From NCBI GenBank assembly GCA_900550635.1, contig URSZ01000011.1, positions 1-32,642 on the forward strand: a stretch of DNA of 32,642 nt. Direction: 5' to 3'. The translations under genes were made by a program, and so were the position numbers. Origin of the DNA: an uncultured Prevotella sp. (GTDB taxonomy: Bacteria > Bacteroidota > Bacteroidia > Bacteroidales > Bacteroidaceae). Of this stretch, positions 7,801-15,094 are shown piece after piece. Within the stretch, counting starts at the first letter, position 1, and every line of letters begins with the position of its first letter. A model generated the notes under the pieces. The model saw nothing but the letters and a program-made list of their open reading frames with translations. It made no database searches and was not told the origin of the DNA.

Positions 7801-9181
7801 CCAGAACCTCACCGGCGGTGAAGAAATCGGCGACTTCCCCACTGCAGAACTCGAAACATACTGCAACGAAGCACAGACTGCAGTTGACAAGTTCGAAGCA
7901 ATCGGCGACGAGAATGTAAGCGGAAGCGACATCACCACCGTTATCAAGGAACTGAAAGACGCTTACGACAAGCTCTATCCCAGCATGGTTAAACCCGAGG
8001 AGGGCAAGTGGTACATTCTCCAGCTTTGCGACATGGAAACTCCCGACCGTTTGAACAACGTAATGGTTGCAGGCGGCTACTATGCACACACGCCCAATAC
8101 CGGCGGCTACAGCTACTGGCTCACCGACCAGACTGTTGAAAATGCATACGCTGACGAACTCGCGCACTTCGTGTTCAAAGCTAACGAAGACGGCACCTTC
8201 ACAATCCAGAACGTAGGTACGGGCTTCTACAACGGTCCCGAAACCGGCAGCGGCAATGGCACATACGACTACCGCCCGATACAGTGGTACGAGCCCGACT
8301 CAATCAACATCATACCGTTCGGCTCGGGTCAGATTGGTCTCCGTCTGCAGAGCGGACGCTACTTCTACCAGAACCCCGGATGGCTCGATTACGGTATGGA
8401 GTACCAGACCCACGACGGAACCAAGGGTATGGACAGCAAGTATGCTTGGTTGATACAGCCGTCTGAAGACCTCGACGTAATAGAGCAGCCCGACAGCATG
8501 GAGGCAGGCCGCGTTATAGCAATCACCAAGCCTTACGAGCTCTCCGGCATACCTACGTCTGACGAAGCAACTATCCGTGGCTACAAGGTAGTAGGCAAGC
8601 AAACCGCTGAAGCATCGGCCGACTCGATTGTAACGGCATACCTGCTCCAAGAACTCGATCCCGACGCACCTATAGCAGCCGGAACTCCCGTAGTTTACTA
8701 TGCTGACGTAAACGGCGACGGCAACACTCCGTACAATGAAGAGCAGATGGTTCACTTCACGTTCAGCGCTGTGTTGAACAGCGAGGTTGTAGACAAGGCA
8801 GACACAATCAACGGTCTCGGCGGTACGCTCGACCAGATGTCTACTCCGGTGGCTCACATCGGCTACTTCCTTGAGGATTCCGTGGTTGACGAACCGGCCA
8901 ACACCACAATCGGCTACCAGCGCGCCGTGCTCATCCCGTGGCTCGTGGAGAACCTTGCCGATTCCGACCCGAACATATCGGTCGACAAGATTGTTTACGT
9001 CAAGGGTAACGGAATGCTCAACGGCGTTAACGAAGTAATCGTTGAAGACCAGGCAGAGAAAGTTGACGTCTACAGCATTGACGGCGTGCTCCTGCGCCGC
9101 AACGTTGCACGCGCCAATGCCACCAACGGCCTCGCCAAAGGCATTTACATCGTAGGCAAACAGAAAGTCCTCGTTAAGTAA
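4835..9181 (+). CDS. Large secreted multi-domain lectin/discoidin-like protein
   Basis: A 1448-residue exported protein with a signal peptide (MKKIKSLFLALLAMMLAVPSLHA, then Q24). Four regions, starting near residues 25, 315, 570 and 1055, each carry a phrase such as VQNMGSGLYMG, VQNMGNGKYIS or IQNVGTGFYNG, typical of ricin-type beta-trefoil carbohydrate-binding modules. Residues about 765-915 resemble an F5/8 type C (discoidin, CBM32-like) domain. Helical linkers lie near 480-565 and 925-1050. The last 45 residues (VDVYSIDGVLLRRN to GLAKGIYIVGKQKVLVK) resemble a type IX secretion sorting tail. No catalytic domain is recognised, so a surface glycan- or mucin-binding role is inferred. ATG 4835 was chosen because a closer upstream ATG (4828) opens only a 6-codon frame. 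A terminator follows, so it is probably monocistronic. Confidence 0.85.
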   Translation: MKKIKSLFLALLAMMLAVPSLHAQGNYIIGAPVALEDELDGLEVVFEGYSDNSNLGGYLGNLKDHNDPDVNFIPTLTRFEGEIPESIVWIIEELDSVSTREDCAGYKLYNLKNKQSGKYIGTDWSQGDHHNSIFMVDEKERAAAFQFHYSSEGGTFGSDANNPSFGDKSWPSNMSAMTICDAYIDPSLGRTNNRGFVCNEANENIKGFHSWTDTNVWIMHRYWAPSTGKDFLNEFLNDLPSNWDGTGSISGAEGGIYRAGTEPGFVGDSAKFQRFSDLVYKANEQIGSMSEEECQAVYEELTELYAWLQSDASFVPLEDGGYYYIFTANDAFVGMENGNYAMYAPKFNEPNLIGWKAFDENDARFIWQIKPAEVTESGQVRYSVQNMGSGLYMGQAQSKADSQPVQWTTEFTYPTVLININHAGHWYVSSARDWDEYPPRPFHQENHQNGQGVEGKIVLYNGSAGSASDWFIKKVPQDKVDMLASMQSRIELTNFWAQNSNLASGVDTTANELGFISSKEILDNYKKTVADVDTMLNYPQKEYTVEEYTAALEAFKSAVEAYNADRYRAIPDGYYRIRVQQGIYKYNDSAMYVNIVNDRPGWSRVYNGEFTTNHIWKITHKEGTKYDVQNMGNGKYISKGDNPNNSAMANFSDAAEVAQVIEPFEAMNGQFYISNEVDTLEYYDTGDHNNGTNSESVLKYWNDRAVDGGTAWVLEPVSEEEYNAIVAANDQNNLNYELRNVLTDAKRLYNQNTTYTYGDKLITTVEQIYCNNYSPAEGSNFNNLIDGTNGTYCNTSWDSEQNPDQTPYYRFMVNEAEGLPDSVILYSEERNDATWHRSPSKMRVSVSHDASEWVYLPSILEKPDITMRDLGTHSTDPVYVLIGGIEGYKYIRFEYLACQPNYQFNNHPVVEFSELNIMPVTGVDPASLTQSASYKNIGIDLFNAIQQGQTEMVASKATQATIHLINQAITNFNSRSTADSIVSMAKLNIQNLTGGEEIGDFPTAELETYCNEAQTAVDKFEAIGDENVSGSDITTVIKELKDAYDKLYPSMVKPEEGKWYILQLCDMETPDRLNNVMVAGGYYAHTPNTGGYSYWLTDQTVENAYADELAHFVFKANEDGTFTIQNVGTGFYNGPETGSGNGTYDYRPIQWYEPDSINIIPFGSGQIGLRLQSGRYFYQNPGWLDYGMEYQTHDGTKGMDSKYAWLIQPSEDLDVIEQPDSMEAGRVIAITKPYELSGIPTSDEATIRGYKVVGKQTAEASADSIVTAYLLQELDPDAPIAAGTPVVYYADVNGDGNTPYNEEQMVHFTFSAVLNSEVVDKADTINGLGGTLDQMSTPVAHIGYFLEDSVVDEPANTTIGYQRAVLIPWLVENLADSDPNISVDKIVYVKGNGMLNGVNEVIVEDQAEKVDVYSIDGVLLRRNVARANATNGLAKGIYIVGKQKVLVK

Positions 9182-9206
9182 GGATTTTCCCTACAGATAA
9201 CAACAG

Positions 9207-9243
9207 AATCCCGCAGCCCCGCAAAGGGTTGCGGGATTTTTTT
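9207..9243 (+). terminator. Terminator of the 1448-residue protein gene
   Basis: Stem AATCCCGCA (9207-9215) pairs with TGCGGGATT (9230-9238), with a 14-nt loop and a run of seven T to 9243. It begins 26 bp after the stop codon. Confidence 0.9.
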
Positions 9244-9285
9244 ATGCGGGGCGGAATGCAGGGCGGTGACCCCGTCCCGACGGAA

Positions 9286-9501
9286 ACGGACATCGGACGA
9301 CGCGAAAACCGGGGCGGAAAAAAGACGTTTCGAGGTGCAGAAAATTGAAAACTGATTTTCAATGCGTTTACCCCACATGGGAGCAAAGAAAAAAAGCAAG
9401 GCACATATTTTAAAATATGTGCCTTGTATTTTAAAATATCTCAGACCTATTTTTTGCCCCCTGAAAACCCGTTTGAAAATCGACCGGAAAATGCGGACAA
9501 A
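9286..9501 (+). repeat. Dispersed intergenic repeat, copy B (216 bp)
   Basis: The best-preserved copy. Its centre (9397-9426) is a perfect 30-bp palindrome whose arms contain CAAGGCACATATTTT and AAAATATGTGCCTTG, followed by TATTTTAAAATATCTCAGACC-type sequence and GCCCCCTGAAAACCCGTTTG. Both ends carry the direct hexamer CGGACA. It is noncoding and lies just after the terminator of the preceding gene. Confidence 0.88.
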
Positions 9502-9554
9502 TTGCGACTGTGCAACAGCAACCAATAGGAGTGCGGCGTTTTGCGTGTCCGGTC

Positions 9555-9651
9555 TCGCCGTAGCCCGCTACGCCTTCAGCCGGGCGTAAAGTTATCTGCC
9601 AGGCATAAGCACGCAATTTGACGAAGCCTAACGACCGCTTAGGGTTTAAAC
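9555..9651 (+). repeat. Half copy of the foldback (MITE-like) element
   Basis: These 97 bp match 12611-12706 almost base for base, from TCGCCGTAGCCCGCTACGCC through AAGCACGCAATTTGACGAAG to the terminal GTTTAAAC. The centre contains the short palindrome GTAGCCCGCTAC. The left arm seen in the other copy is not recognisable here, so this is a truncated or diverged copy. It lies directly upstream of the TonB receptor promoter. Confidence 0.85.
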
Positions 9652-9660
9652 TACAGGCTT

Positions 9661-9695
9661 TTTGCATTGGTGTGGCATAATTTTATTACTTTAGC
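9661..9695 (+). promoter_or_regulatory. Putative promoter of the TonB-dependent receptor
   Basis: TTTG at 9661-9664 and TACTTTAGC at 9687-9695 (one mismatch to TAnnTTTGY) are 22 bp apart. This leaves a leader of about 55 nt before ATG 9758. The -33 element begins 10 bp after the end of the half MITE copy. Confidence 0.45.
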
Positions 9696-9757
9696 ACGTT
9701 TTATACGAAATTCCCGGGGCACGATAGCCCGCAAGAAAAGTTGTTAATCTCGATTCG

Positions 9758-12178
9758 ATGAAAAGGATTCTGATAATTCCCGTCCTGTTGTGCATGTTCT
9801 GCCTTCCCTTGAATGCTGCGCCGTGCGACGGCACGATAACGGGCCGCCTGGTTGACGGTTCTTCGGGCAAGGCAATAAGTTATGCCGACATATTCCTTTT
9901 TCCTGCAGGCAGCACTACGCCGGTGCAGCAAACCATACCCGACGACGAGGGGCGTTTCTCGTTCATTAAGGTCAAGGACGGAAACTATTCGGTCATGGCC
10001 CGGCTGCTGGGCTACGATGTGCTAACCAAGGGCGGGATAACCATTTCTTCAGGCAAGGGCGCCGACATGGGAACGCTGTCTATGACACCGCTCGAAACGG
10101 GTATAGCCGAAGTGAAGGTGGTGGCCCACAAACGCCAGGTTATATACAAGCTGGATAAAAAGGTGGTCGACGCTTCGGCCAATATAGCGGGCAGCGGCGG
10201 CTCGGCCGTCGATGTGCTGGAGAACACGCCGTCGGTGCGCATTGACGCCGACGGCGAAGTGACGTTCCGCGGCAGCACCGGTTTCGTTGTCTATGTGGAC
10301 GGCAAGCCGAGCGCCTTTACGGGCTCGCAGGCGTTGGAGCAGGTGCCAGCCGGGCAGATTGACAACATAGAGATAATAACCACTCCTTCGGCCCGGCATG
10401 ATACCGAGGGCGAAGTGGGCATAATAAACATAATTACCCGTAAAAACAGCCGGAAAGGCTTCAGCGGCATGGTGAACTTGTCGGGAAGCACATGGCTCTC
10501 GCGCCACGCAGATTTCCTGTTGAACAAGCAGTCGGAGCGTTCAGCGTGGTATGTGGGCGGGCAGTGGACCGACCGCTTGCGCAAGAGCGACTTCGACCAG
10601 GAGAAGACCACCGTTGTCGGCGACCAGACAACCGTTTCGCACTCCAAAGGCCCGCGCACGGGCAACAACTATCATTACACGCTCAAGGGAGGATGGAATC
10701 TTACGCTTCCGCGTACCGCCGTATCGCTCGATCTTGAAGGAGGATACGGGGGCAACAGCCGCGTAGGCAAGATGAGGTACTCCGAGACGCGTTCCATTGC
10801 GGGCGGTGTGCCGGTTACCGAGCATTTCCGCAGTAAGGACGACTACGACAACGACGAGAACATCTACCTTGGCAGCCTGTCGGCACGGCATAAGTTCAAC
10901 GACAAGGGGCATGAGCTTTACGGCAGCTTTTATTACAAGTACGGCGGCAACGCGCTGGAGTACTTTTTCAACGACCTTATGTCGCTGCAGGGCGAACGCC
11001 AGCAGGGACACCGCGCATACGAGAGCGAGCACCGCGAGACAATGCGCGTGAACCTCGACTATGCCATGCCTTTCGGCAAAGGAGGCAAACTCGAGGCCGG
11101 ATACCAGTATTATTCCTATCTTGAGGACGGCGACTACAGCATGAAGTGGTGGAATCCGGAGACGCAAGAGTTCTTTTGGCGCGATGATATTTACAATACG
11201 TTCTATTTCCAGGAAGGCGTAAACTCTGTTTACGCCATATTGTCGCAAACATGGAAGGATTTCGAAATACAGGCAGGCCTGAGGGGAGAACACACGCATA
11301 CGGTGCTGGAAAGTTCCGTTGTTGGCGCCGACCGCACCAAGAACCGTTTCGAAGTGTTCCCCTCGGTGCATGCGGGATATACATTCCCGGGCGAACACCG
11401 CCTTGTGGCTTCGTTCTCGCGCCGTACCACACGACCGCAGCTCTTTTACATGGAGCCTTACATCACTTACCGCGACTTCTATACCGCCGAGATAGGCAAC
11501 CCCGACATACGTCCGGAGTATATCAATTCGTTCGAACTGAACTACCGCAAGTCTTTCGGCGACAATACCGTTTCGGCAACGCTGTTCCACCGCTACCGCA
11601 AGGACAAGATAGAACGCCTGCGCGTGCCTTACTCGGCCGGCGTTACCCTGGACTCCATGGCCAACGTGGGGCACGATTATTCCACCGGCGTGGAACTGAG
11701 CGTGAGCCTGCAGCCGCTACGCTGGTGGAACACTTCGGTAAACGGCAACATATACCACTACAAGGTAAAGAACGAGCGCGGGGCAGGGGGCAACACCACC
11801 TCGAGCACCAACTACGACATTATGTGGAACAACCGGTTCCGTGCCGGCAAATATACCCTGGTGCAGCTCGACGGCAGTTTCGTAGGGCCTTCGGTAACCA
11901 CTCAAGGGCGCTCGGAGTCGTATTTCTACGCCAACCTGGCTGTGCGGCAGCAACTGTTCAACCGCAGGCTGACCGCCACGCTGGCCATGCGCGACGTTTT
12001 CCGCACGGCAAAGTACGTGAACGACATTAATACACCCGACCTTCGCTCCATAACGCGGATAAAGCCGAAGTACCCGCAAATAACACTCACCCTCGGCTGG
12101 ACGTTCAACAGCTATAAGGACAAATCGAAGCCCGAAAAGGAAGACCGTAACGAGATGTTCGAGGGCATAAAGCATTAG
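9758..12178 (+). CDS. TonB-dependent outer-membrane receptor (OMP_b-brl_3-like)
   Basis: An 806-residue protein with a signal peptide (MKRILIIPVLLCMFCLPLNA). Next come a carboxypeptidase-regulatory-like beta-sandwich (about residues 25-105, GTITGRLVDGSSGKAISYAD), a plug domain (about 125-220, DVLENTPSVRIDADGEVTFR then GEVGIINIITRK), and a beta-barrel with many alternating aromatic strands to the C-terminus. This architecture is the Bacteroidota TonB-linked receptor that imports ligands across the outer membrane with energy from TonB-ExbBD. No SusD-like partner or glycan enzyme is adjacent, so it is not an obvious polysaccharide-utilisation pair; the substrate (metal chelate, peptide or glycan) cannot be told. 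The barrel resembles the family often annotated as outer membrane beta-barrel protein. Confidence 0.85.
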   Translation: MKRILIIPVLLCMFCLPLNAAPCDGTITGRLVDGSSGKAISYADIFLFPAGSTTPVQQTIPDDEGRFSFIKVKDGNYSVMARLLGYDVLTKGGITISSGKGADMGTLSMTPLETGIAEVKVVAHKRQVIYKLDKKVVDASANIAGSGGSAVDVLENTPSVRIDADGEVTFRGSTGFVVYVDGKPSAFTGSQALEQVPAGQIDNIEIITTPSARHDTEGEVGIINIITRKNSRKGFSGMVNLSGSTWLSRHADFLLNKQSERSAWYVGGQWTDRLRKSDFDQEKTTVVGDQTTVSHSKGPRTGNNYHYTLKGGWNLTLPRTAVSLDLEGGYGGNSRVGKMRYSETRSIAGGVPVTEHFRSKDDYDNDENIYLGSLSARHKFNDKGHELYGSFYYKYGGNALEYFFNDLMSLQGERQQGHRAYESEHRETMRVNLDYAMPFGKGGKLEAGYQYYSYLEDGDYSMKWWNPETQEFFWRDDIYNTFYFQEGVNSVYAILSQTWKDFEIQAGLRGEHTHTVLESSVVGADRTKNRFEVFPSVHAGYTFPGEHRLVASFSRRTTRPQLFYMEPYITYRDFYTAEIGNPDIRPEYINSFELNYRKSFGDNTVSATLFHRYRKDKIERLRVPYSAGVTLDSMANVGHDYSTGVELSVSLQPLRWWNTSVNGNIYHYKVKNERGAGGNTTSSTNYDIMWNNRFRAGKYTLVQLDGSFVGPSVTTQGRSESYFYANLAVRQQLFNRRLTATLAMRDVFRTAKYVNDINTPDLRSITRIKPKYPQITLTLGWTFNSYKDKSKPEKEDRNEMFEGIKH

Positions 12179-12270
12179 AGCGCGCAGCGAGCCGTAACAT
12201 CGCGGCGCCGCGCCGTGAACGGGGTACATGTCAGGGTGTGTCCGCATTATTGCAATCACAGATTCCAAAC

Positions 12271-12352
12271 CTCAAAAAATACAAGGCACATAATCGAAAA
12301 TATGTCTGACCTATTTTAAAATATGTGCCTTGCTTTTTCAATTTTCTCAGAG
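12271..12352 (+). repeat. Dispersed intergenic repeat, copy C (core only)
   Basis: Contains AAAAATACAAGGCACATA, then ATATGTCTGACCTATTTTAA, then AATATGTGCCTTGCTTTTT. The outer AAGGCACATA and TATGTGCCTT can form a 10-bp stem followed by a T run. It lies about 95 bp after the TonB receptor stop, where no other terminator is seen, so it may terminate that gene. The long flanks of copies A, B and E are absent. Confidence 0.7.
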
Positions 12353-12432
12353 AGGGGTTTAAACGTTCTTTATATCAGCGTTTTACGGTGCGTCGCTTTT
12401 TGTCTGTATTCTGACCACGGATAACGCCTGAT

Positions 12433-12478
12433 AAAAAAACGCGGGCTAACGGAGCTTGCAACCCCGTTTTGCCCACGT
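12433..12478 (-). terminator. phoU: Probable terminator of the pst-phoU operon
   Basis: On the minus strand CGTGGGC (12477-12471) pairs with GCCCGCG (12446-12440). An inner ACGG/CCGT stem follows, and then seven T (12439-12433). The orientation fits the phoU end of the Pst operon, but the hairpin is about 220 bp past the phoU stop because the 198-bp foldback element lies between. Confidence 0.65.
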
Positions 12479-12508
12479 GCAGTATTGGCGATATTAAACC
12501 CGATTTGG

Positions 12509-12706
12509 GTTAAACCCAAAACGGTCATTAGGAAATTAAAGTAGTAACGTCGAGTGCGTTTCCTTCGCCAACTTACGCACTTCTGCCGTCATCTGTCTTT
12601 GCACCCGACTTCGCCGTAGCCCGCTACGCCTTCAGCCGGGCGCAAAGCTATCTGCCAGGCATAAGCACGCAATTTGACGAAGCCTAACGACCGATTTGGG
12701 TTAAAC
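12509..12706. mobile_element. Foldback MITE-like element at the phoU stop codon (198 bp)
   Basis: The ends are 24-bp imperfect inverted repeats: GTTAAACCCAAAACGGTCAT plus TAGG on the left (12509-12532), and CCTAACGACCGATTTGGGTT plus AAAC on the right (12683-12706). The interior is also inverted. TTCGCCAACTTACGCACTT on the left mirrors the AAGCACGCAATTTGACGAA side on the right, around the centre GTAGCCCGCTAC. The whole can fold as one long hairpin. It has no ORF. The right end overlaps the TAA of phoU. A half copy lies at 9555-9651. The size, ends and copy number fit a nonautonomous foldback/MITE element; no transposase is in the window. Confidence 0.7.
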
Positions 12707-13390
12707 AGTGTGTTCGGGCAGGAAGAGCGTCTTGTTGTGCTTCAGCACTTCGGCGTCAAGGTAGAAGATGGTCTCTTCGGCCAGGTTGTTGATATGGTCG
12801 CCGGCGCGTTCCAGTTTGCGGAATATCCCGGCCGTTTCCAGGCACAGGCGTATGGAGGCGGTGTGTTCCGTGGCATAGCCGGTAAGGGTGTCTATGGCCT
12901 CGCGGTTCAGCTCGTCGAGTATTTCGTCTTTTTCGAAAACCGACTTGGCCATTGCGATGTCCTTGGCCTGCAATGCCTCGTGCGTTGTTTTGAGCATGTT
13001 CAGCACCGTGTCGTACATTTCCTTGAGCTTCAGCCGGCCGAAGAGTTCCTTGTCTTCGGGTTTTATTTCGGTTCGCAGCACGAAGCGGGCAATGCTGTCG
13101 GCATAGTCGCCTATGCGTTCGAGGTTGGTGTTTATTTTCAGCATGGCCAGGGTGAAGCGCAGGTCTATAGCCACGGGGTTGTAGAGGGCTATGCAATCCT
13201 CGATGTCGCTGTCGATTTTGAGCTCGAAGGCGTTTACCCTTTTTTCGCGCGCAACCACTTTGTCGGCCAGTTGTTTGTCGGCGTTCAGCACCGACTGGTA
13301 TGCGTTTTCCAGCTGCTGGTAAACCAATGTCCACATCTCGCTGATTTCTGTGCGTATGGCCTGCAATTCATTTTCTACGAATTTTACCAT
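12701..13390 (-). CDS. phoU: Phosphate transport system regulator PhoU
   Basis: A 229-residue all-helical protein with two PhoU three-helix repeats. The first (about residues 1-110) includes the metal-site stretch NAFELKIDSDIEDCIAL and RFTLAMLKINTNLERIGDYAD. The second (about 115-215) includes CLETAGIFRKLERAGDHINN. The E/DxxxD patterns ERIGDYAD and ERAGDHINN are the PhoU metal-binding motifs. PhoU links Pst transport activity to the PhoR kinase and damps phosphate uptake when phosphate is plentiful. It is the last gene of the operon, 48 bp after pstB. Its stop codon sits inside the end of a foldback repeat. Confidence 0.95.
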   Translation of the reverse strand: MVKFVENELQAIRTEISEMWTLVYQQLENAYQSVLNADKQLADKVVAREKRVNAFELKIDSDIEDCIALYNPVAIDLRFTLAMLKINTNLERIGDYADSIARFVLRTEIKPEDKELFGRLKLKEMYDTVLNMLKTTHEALQAKDIAMAKSVFEKDEILDELNREAIDTLTGYATEHTASIRLCLETAGIFRKLERAGDHINNLAEETIFYLDAEVLKHNKTLFLPEHTV

Positions 13391-13438
13391 TGTGTCGTTC
13401 TTTTTTAGGTGATTAATGTTTTTTCCGGCAGCTGCAAA

Positions 13439-14191
13439 TCAGCCGAAACGTCCGGTGATATAGTTTTGAGTGGCTTCCTTTTCGGGGTGGGTGAATATTT
13501 TCTTTGTCTCGCCGTATTCAATCATTTCGCCGAGGTAGAAAAATGCCGTCTTGTTGCTTACGCGGGCTGCCTGCTGCATGCTGTGCGTCACGATAACCAC
13601 CGTGGTCTGCTCGCTGAGCTCGCAAATAAGTTCTTCTATCTTGGCTGTCGAAATAGGGTCGAGCGCCGAAGCCGGCTCGTCCATGAGCAGCACCGAAGGC
13701 TCTACGGCCATGGCCCTTGCTATGCACAGGCGTTGCTGCTGTCCGCCCGACAAGGCGTAGGCCGATTCCTTGAGTTTGTCTTTTACCTCATCCCACAGGG
13801 CCGCCCCTTTCAGCGCCGTCTCGACTCGCTCCTGTATGAAAGCCTTGTCCTTGATTCCGTTAACCCTCAGTCCGTAGGCCACGTTTTCGTAAATGCTTTT
13901 CGGAAAAGGGTTGGGGCGTTGGAACACCATGCCAACGTTCTTGCGCAGCACATCCACGTTAATTGAGGGTGCGTAGATGTCGTGGCCGTCGATTATTATT
14001 TTTCCCTCCAGCCTGGTGCCGGGAATCAGGTCGTTCATGCGGTTGAACAGACGGAGGAAAGTGGATTTTCCGCAGCCTGACGGCCCTATGAAGGCTACTA
14101 CTTCGTTGCTCGGGATGTCGATGCTTATGTTTTTGAGGGCGTGAAAACTTCCGTAGTAGAAATCAACGTTTTTAGCTTCGATTTTGTTCAT
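13439..14191 (-). CDS. pstB: Phosphate ABC transporter ATP-binding protein PstB
   Basis: A 250-residue ABC ATPase with Walker A GPSGCGKST (about residues 33-41), Q-loop GMVFQRPNPFPKSIYENVAY, signature LSGGQQQR, Walker B VLLMDEPASALDP and the switch histidine in VIVTHSMQQA. The Q-loop with FPKSIYENVAYG and the length are specific for PstB. It powers phosphate import through PstC and PstA at the inner membrane. It begins 18 bp after pstA and precedes phoU. Confidence 0.97.
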   Translation of the reverse strand: MNKIEAKNVDFYYGSFHALKNISIDIPSNEVVAFIGPSGCGKSTFLRLFNRMNDLIPGTRLEGKIIIDGHDIYAPSINVDVLRKNVGMVFQRPNPFPKSIYENVAYGLRVNGIKDKAFIQERVETALKGAALWDEVKDKLKESAYALSGGQQQRLCIARAMAVEPSVLLMDEPASALDPISTAKIEELICELSEQTTVVIVTHSMQQAARVSNKTAFFYLGEMIEYGETKKIFTHPEKEATQNYITGRFG

Positions 14192-14209
14192 TTTTAATCG
14201 GGGTGTAGG

Positions 14210-15094
14210 TTATTTTGCTTTCAACTTGTTTTCGAAATGCTTGCGGATTCCGTTGGCCAGCAGGTTCATTACAAGCACAATGGCTATGAGCACGAACGCC
14301 GTGCCGTAGGCAATGGGCATTTGCGCGTCGATGTCGGTTCCGCTCGTGGCTACCACGTACAAGTGGTAGGGGAGCGCCATGCACTGGTCGAAAATGCCTT
14401 GCGGCAGCTTGGGCAGGAAATATGCCGCGCAGGTAAACAGTATGGGCGCGGTCTCGCCCGATACGCGGCCCAAGGATAATATGAGCCCGGTTATTACTCG
14501 CGGGGCGGCCATGGGGAGCAATACCTTCCATATAGTCTGTGCGCGCGTGGCTCCCAAGGCAAGGCTGCCTTCGCGGTAACTGCCCGGAATGTCCCTGAAT
14601 GCCTCTTCGGTGGTGCGTATTACGATGGGCAGGGCCAGCAGTCCCAGCGTAAGCGAGCCGGCCAGTATGCTGTCGCCGAAATCCATGTAGTTGACGAAAA
14701 ATGCCATGCCGAACAGTCCGAACACTATCGACGGAATGCCTGCGAGGTTGTTGGTCATCATGCGTATGAAGCTCACCACCTTGCCCTGCGGGGCATATTC
14801 GCTCATGTAAATGCCGCTCATTACGCCCACGGGGAATGCGAAAACCACACTGCCCAACATGAGGTAGAACGTTCCTACTATGGCCGGCCAGATTCCTCCG
14901 GCAGTCATGCCGTCGGTGGGAGGCATTGTGATGAAGTCCCAGTTTATTACGCCCGCTCCTTTAATGAGAATGAATCCAAGAATGTAAAACAGCAGCAGGG
15001 CTATAAAGTAACTTAACAGGCGGAAACACAGGAAAACGGTTTTCTGTATGGTACGCTTTCGGCGGGAATAAGCCATGTCGATTTGTACAGCCAT
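14210..15094 (-). CDS. pstA: Phosphate ABC transporter permease PstA
   Basis: A 294-residue inner-membrane permease with six predicted membrane segments. The ABC permease coupling loop EEAFRDIPGSYREGSLALGA (EAA motif) is near residues 185-204. ATG 15094-15092 is chosen because it overlaps the pstC stop by one base (TAATG), the usual arrangement for translational coupling, and gives MAVQIDMAYSRRKR before the first membrane helix. A longer in-frame start (15136) would lie inside pstC. With PstC it forms the phosphate channel. Confidence 0.95.
   Translation of the reverse strand: MAVQIDMAYSRRKRTIQKTVFLCFRLLSYFIALLLFYILGFILIKGAGVINWDFITMPPTDGMTAGGIWPAIVGTFYLMLGSVVFAFPVGVMSGIYMSEYAPQGKVVSFIRMMTNNLAGIPSIVFGLFGMAFFVNYMDFGDSILAGSLTLGLLALPIVIRTTEEAFRDIPGSYREGSLALGATRAQTIWKVLLPMAAPRVITGLILSLGRVSGETAPILFTCAAYFLPKLPQGIFDQCMALPYHLYVVATSGTDIDAQMPIAYGTAFVLIAIVLVMNLLANGIRKHFENKLKAK

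Noticed and set aside
10541..11674. 377-codon minus-strand frame
   Set aside because: It lies wholly inside the TonB-dependent receptor gene on the opposite strand and its product has no domain pattern.
4835..12178. The secreted 1448-residue protein and the TonB receptor as a SusCD-type polysaccharide-utilisation locus
   Set aside because: No SusD-like lipoprotein is present, the receptor barrel is of another type, a terminator and two repeats separate the genes, and no glycan enzyme is adjacent.
12674..13408. 244-codon plus-strand frame opposite phoU
   Set aside because: PhoU on the minus strand has both metal-binding repeats; the opposite frame is a shadow.
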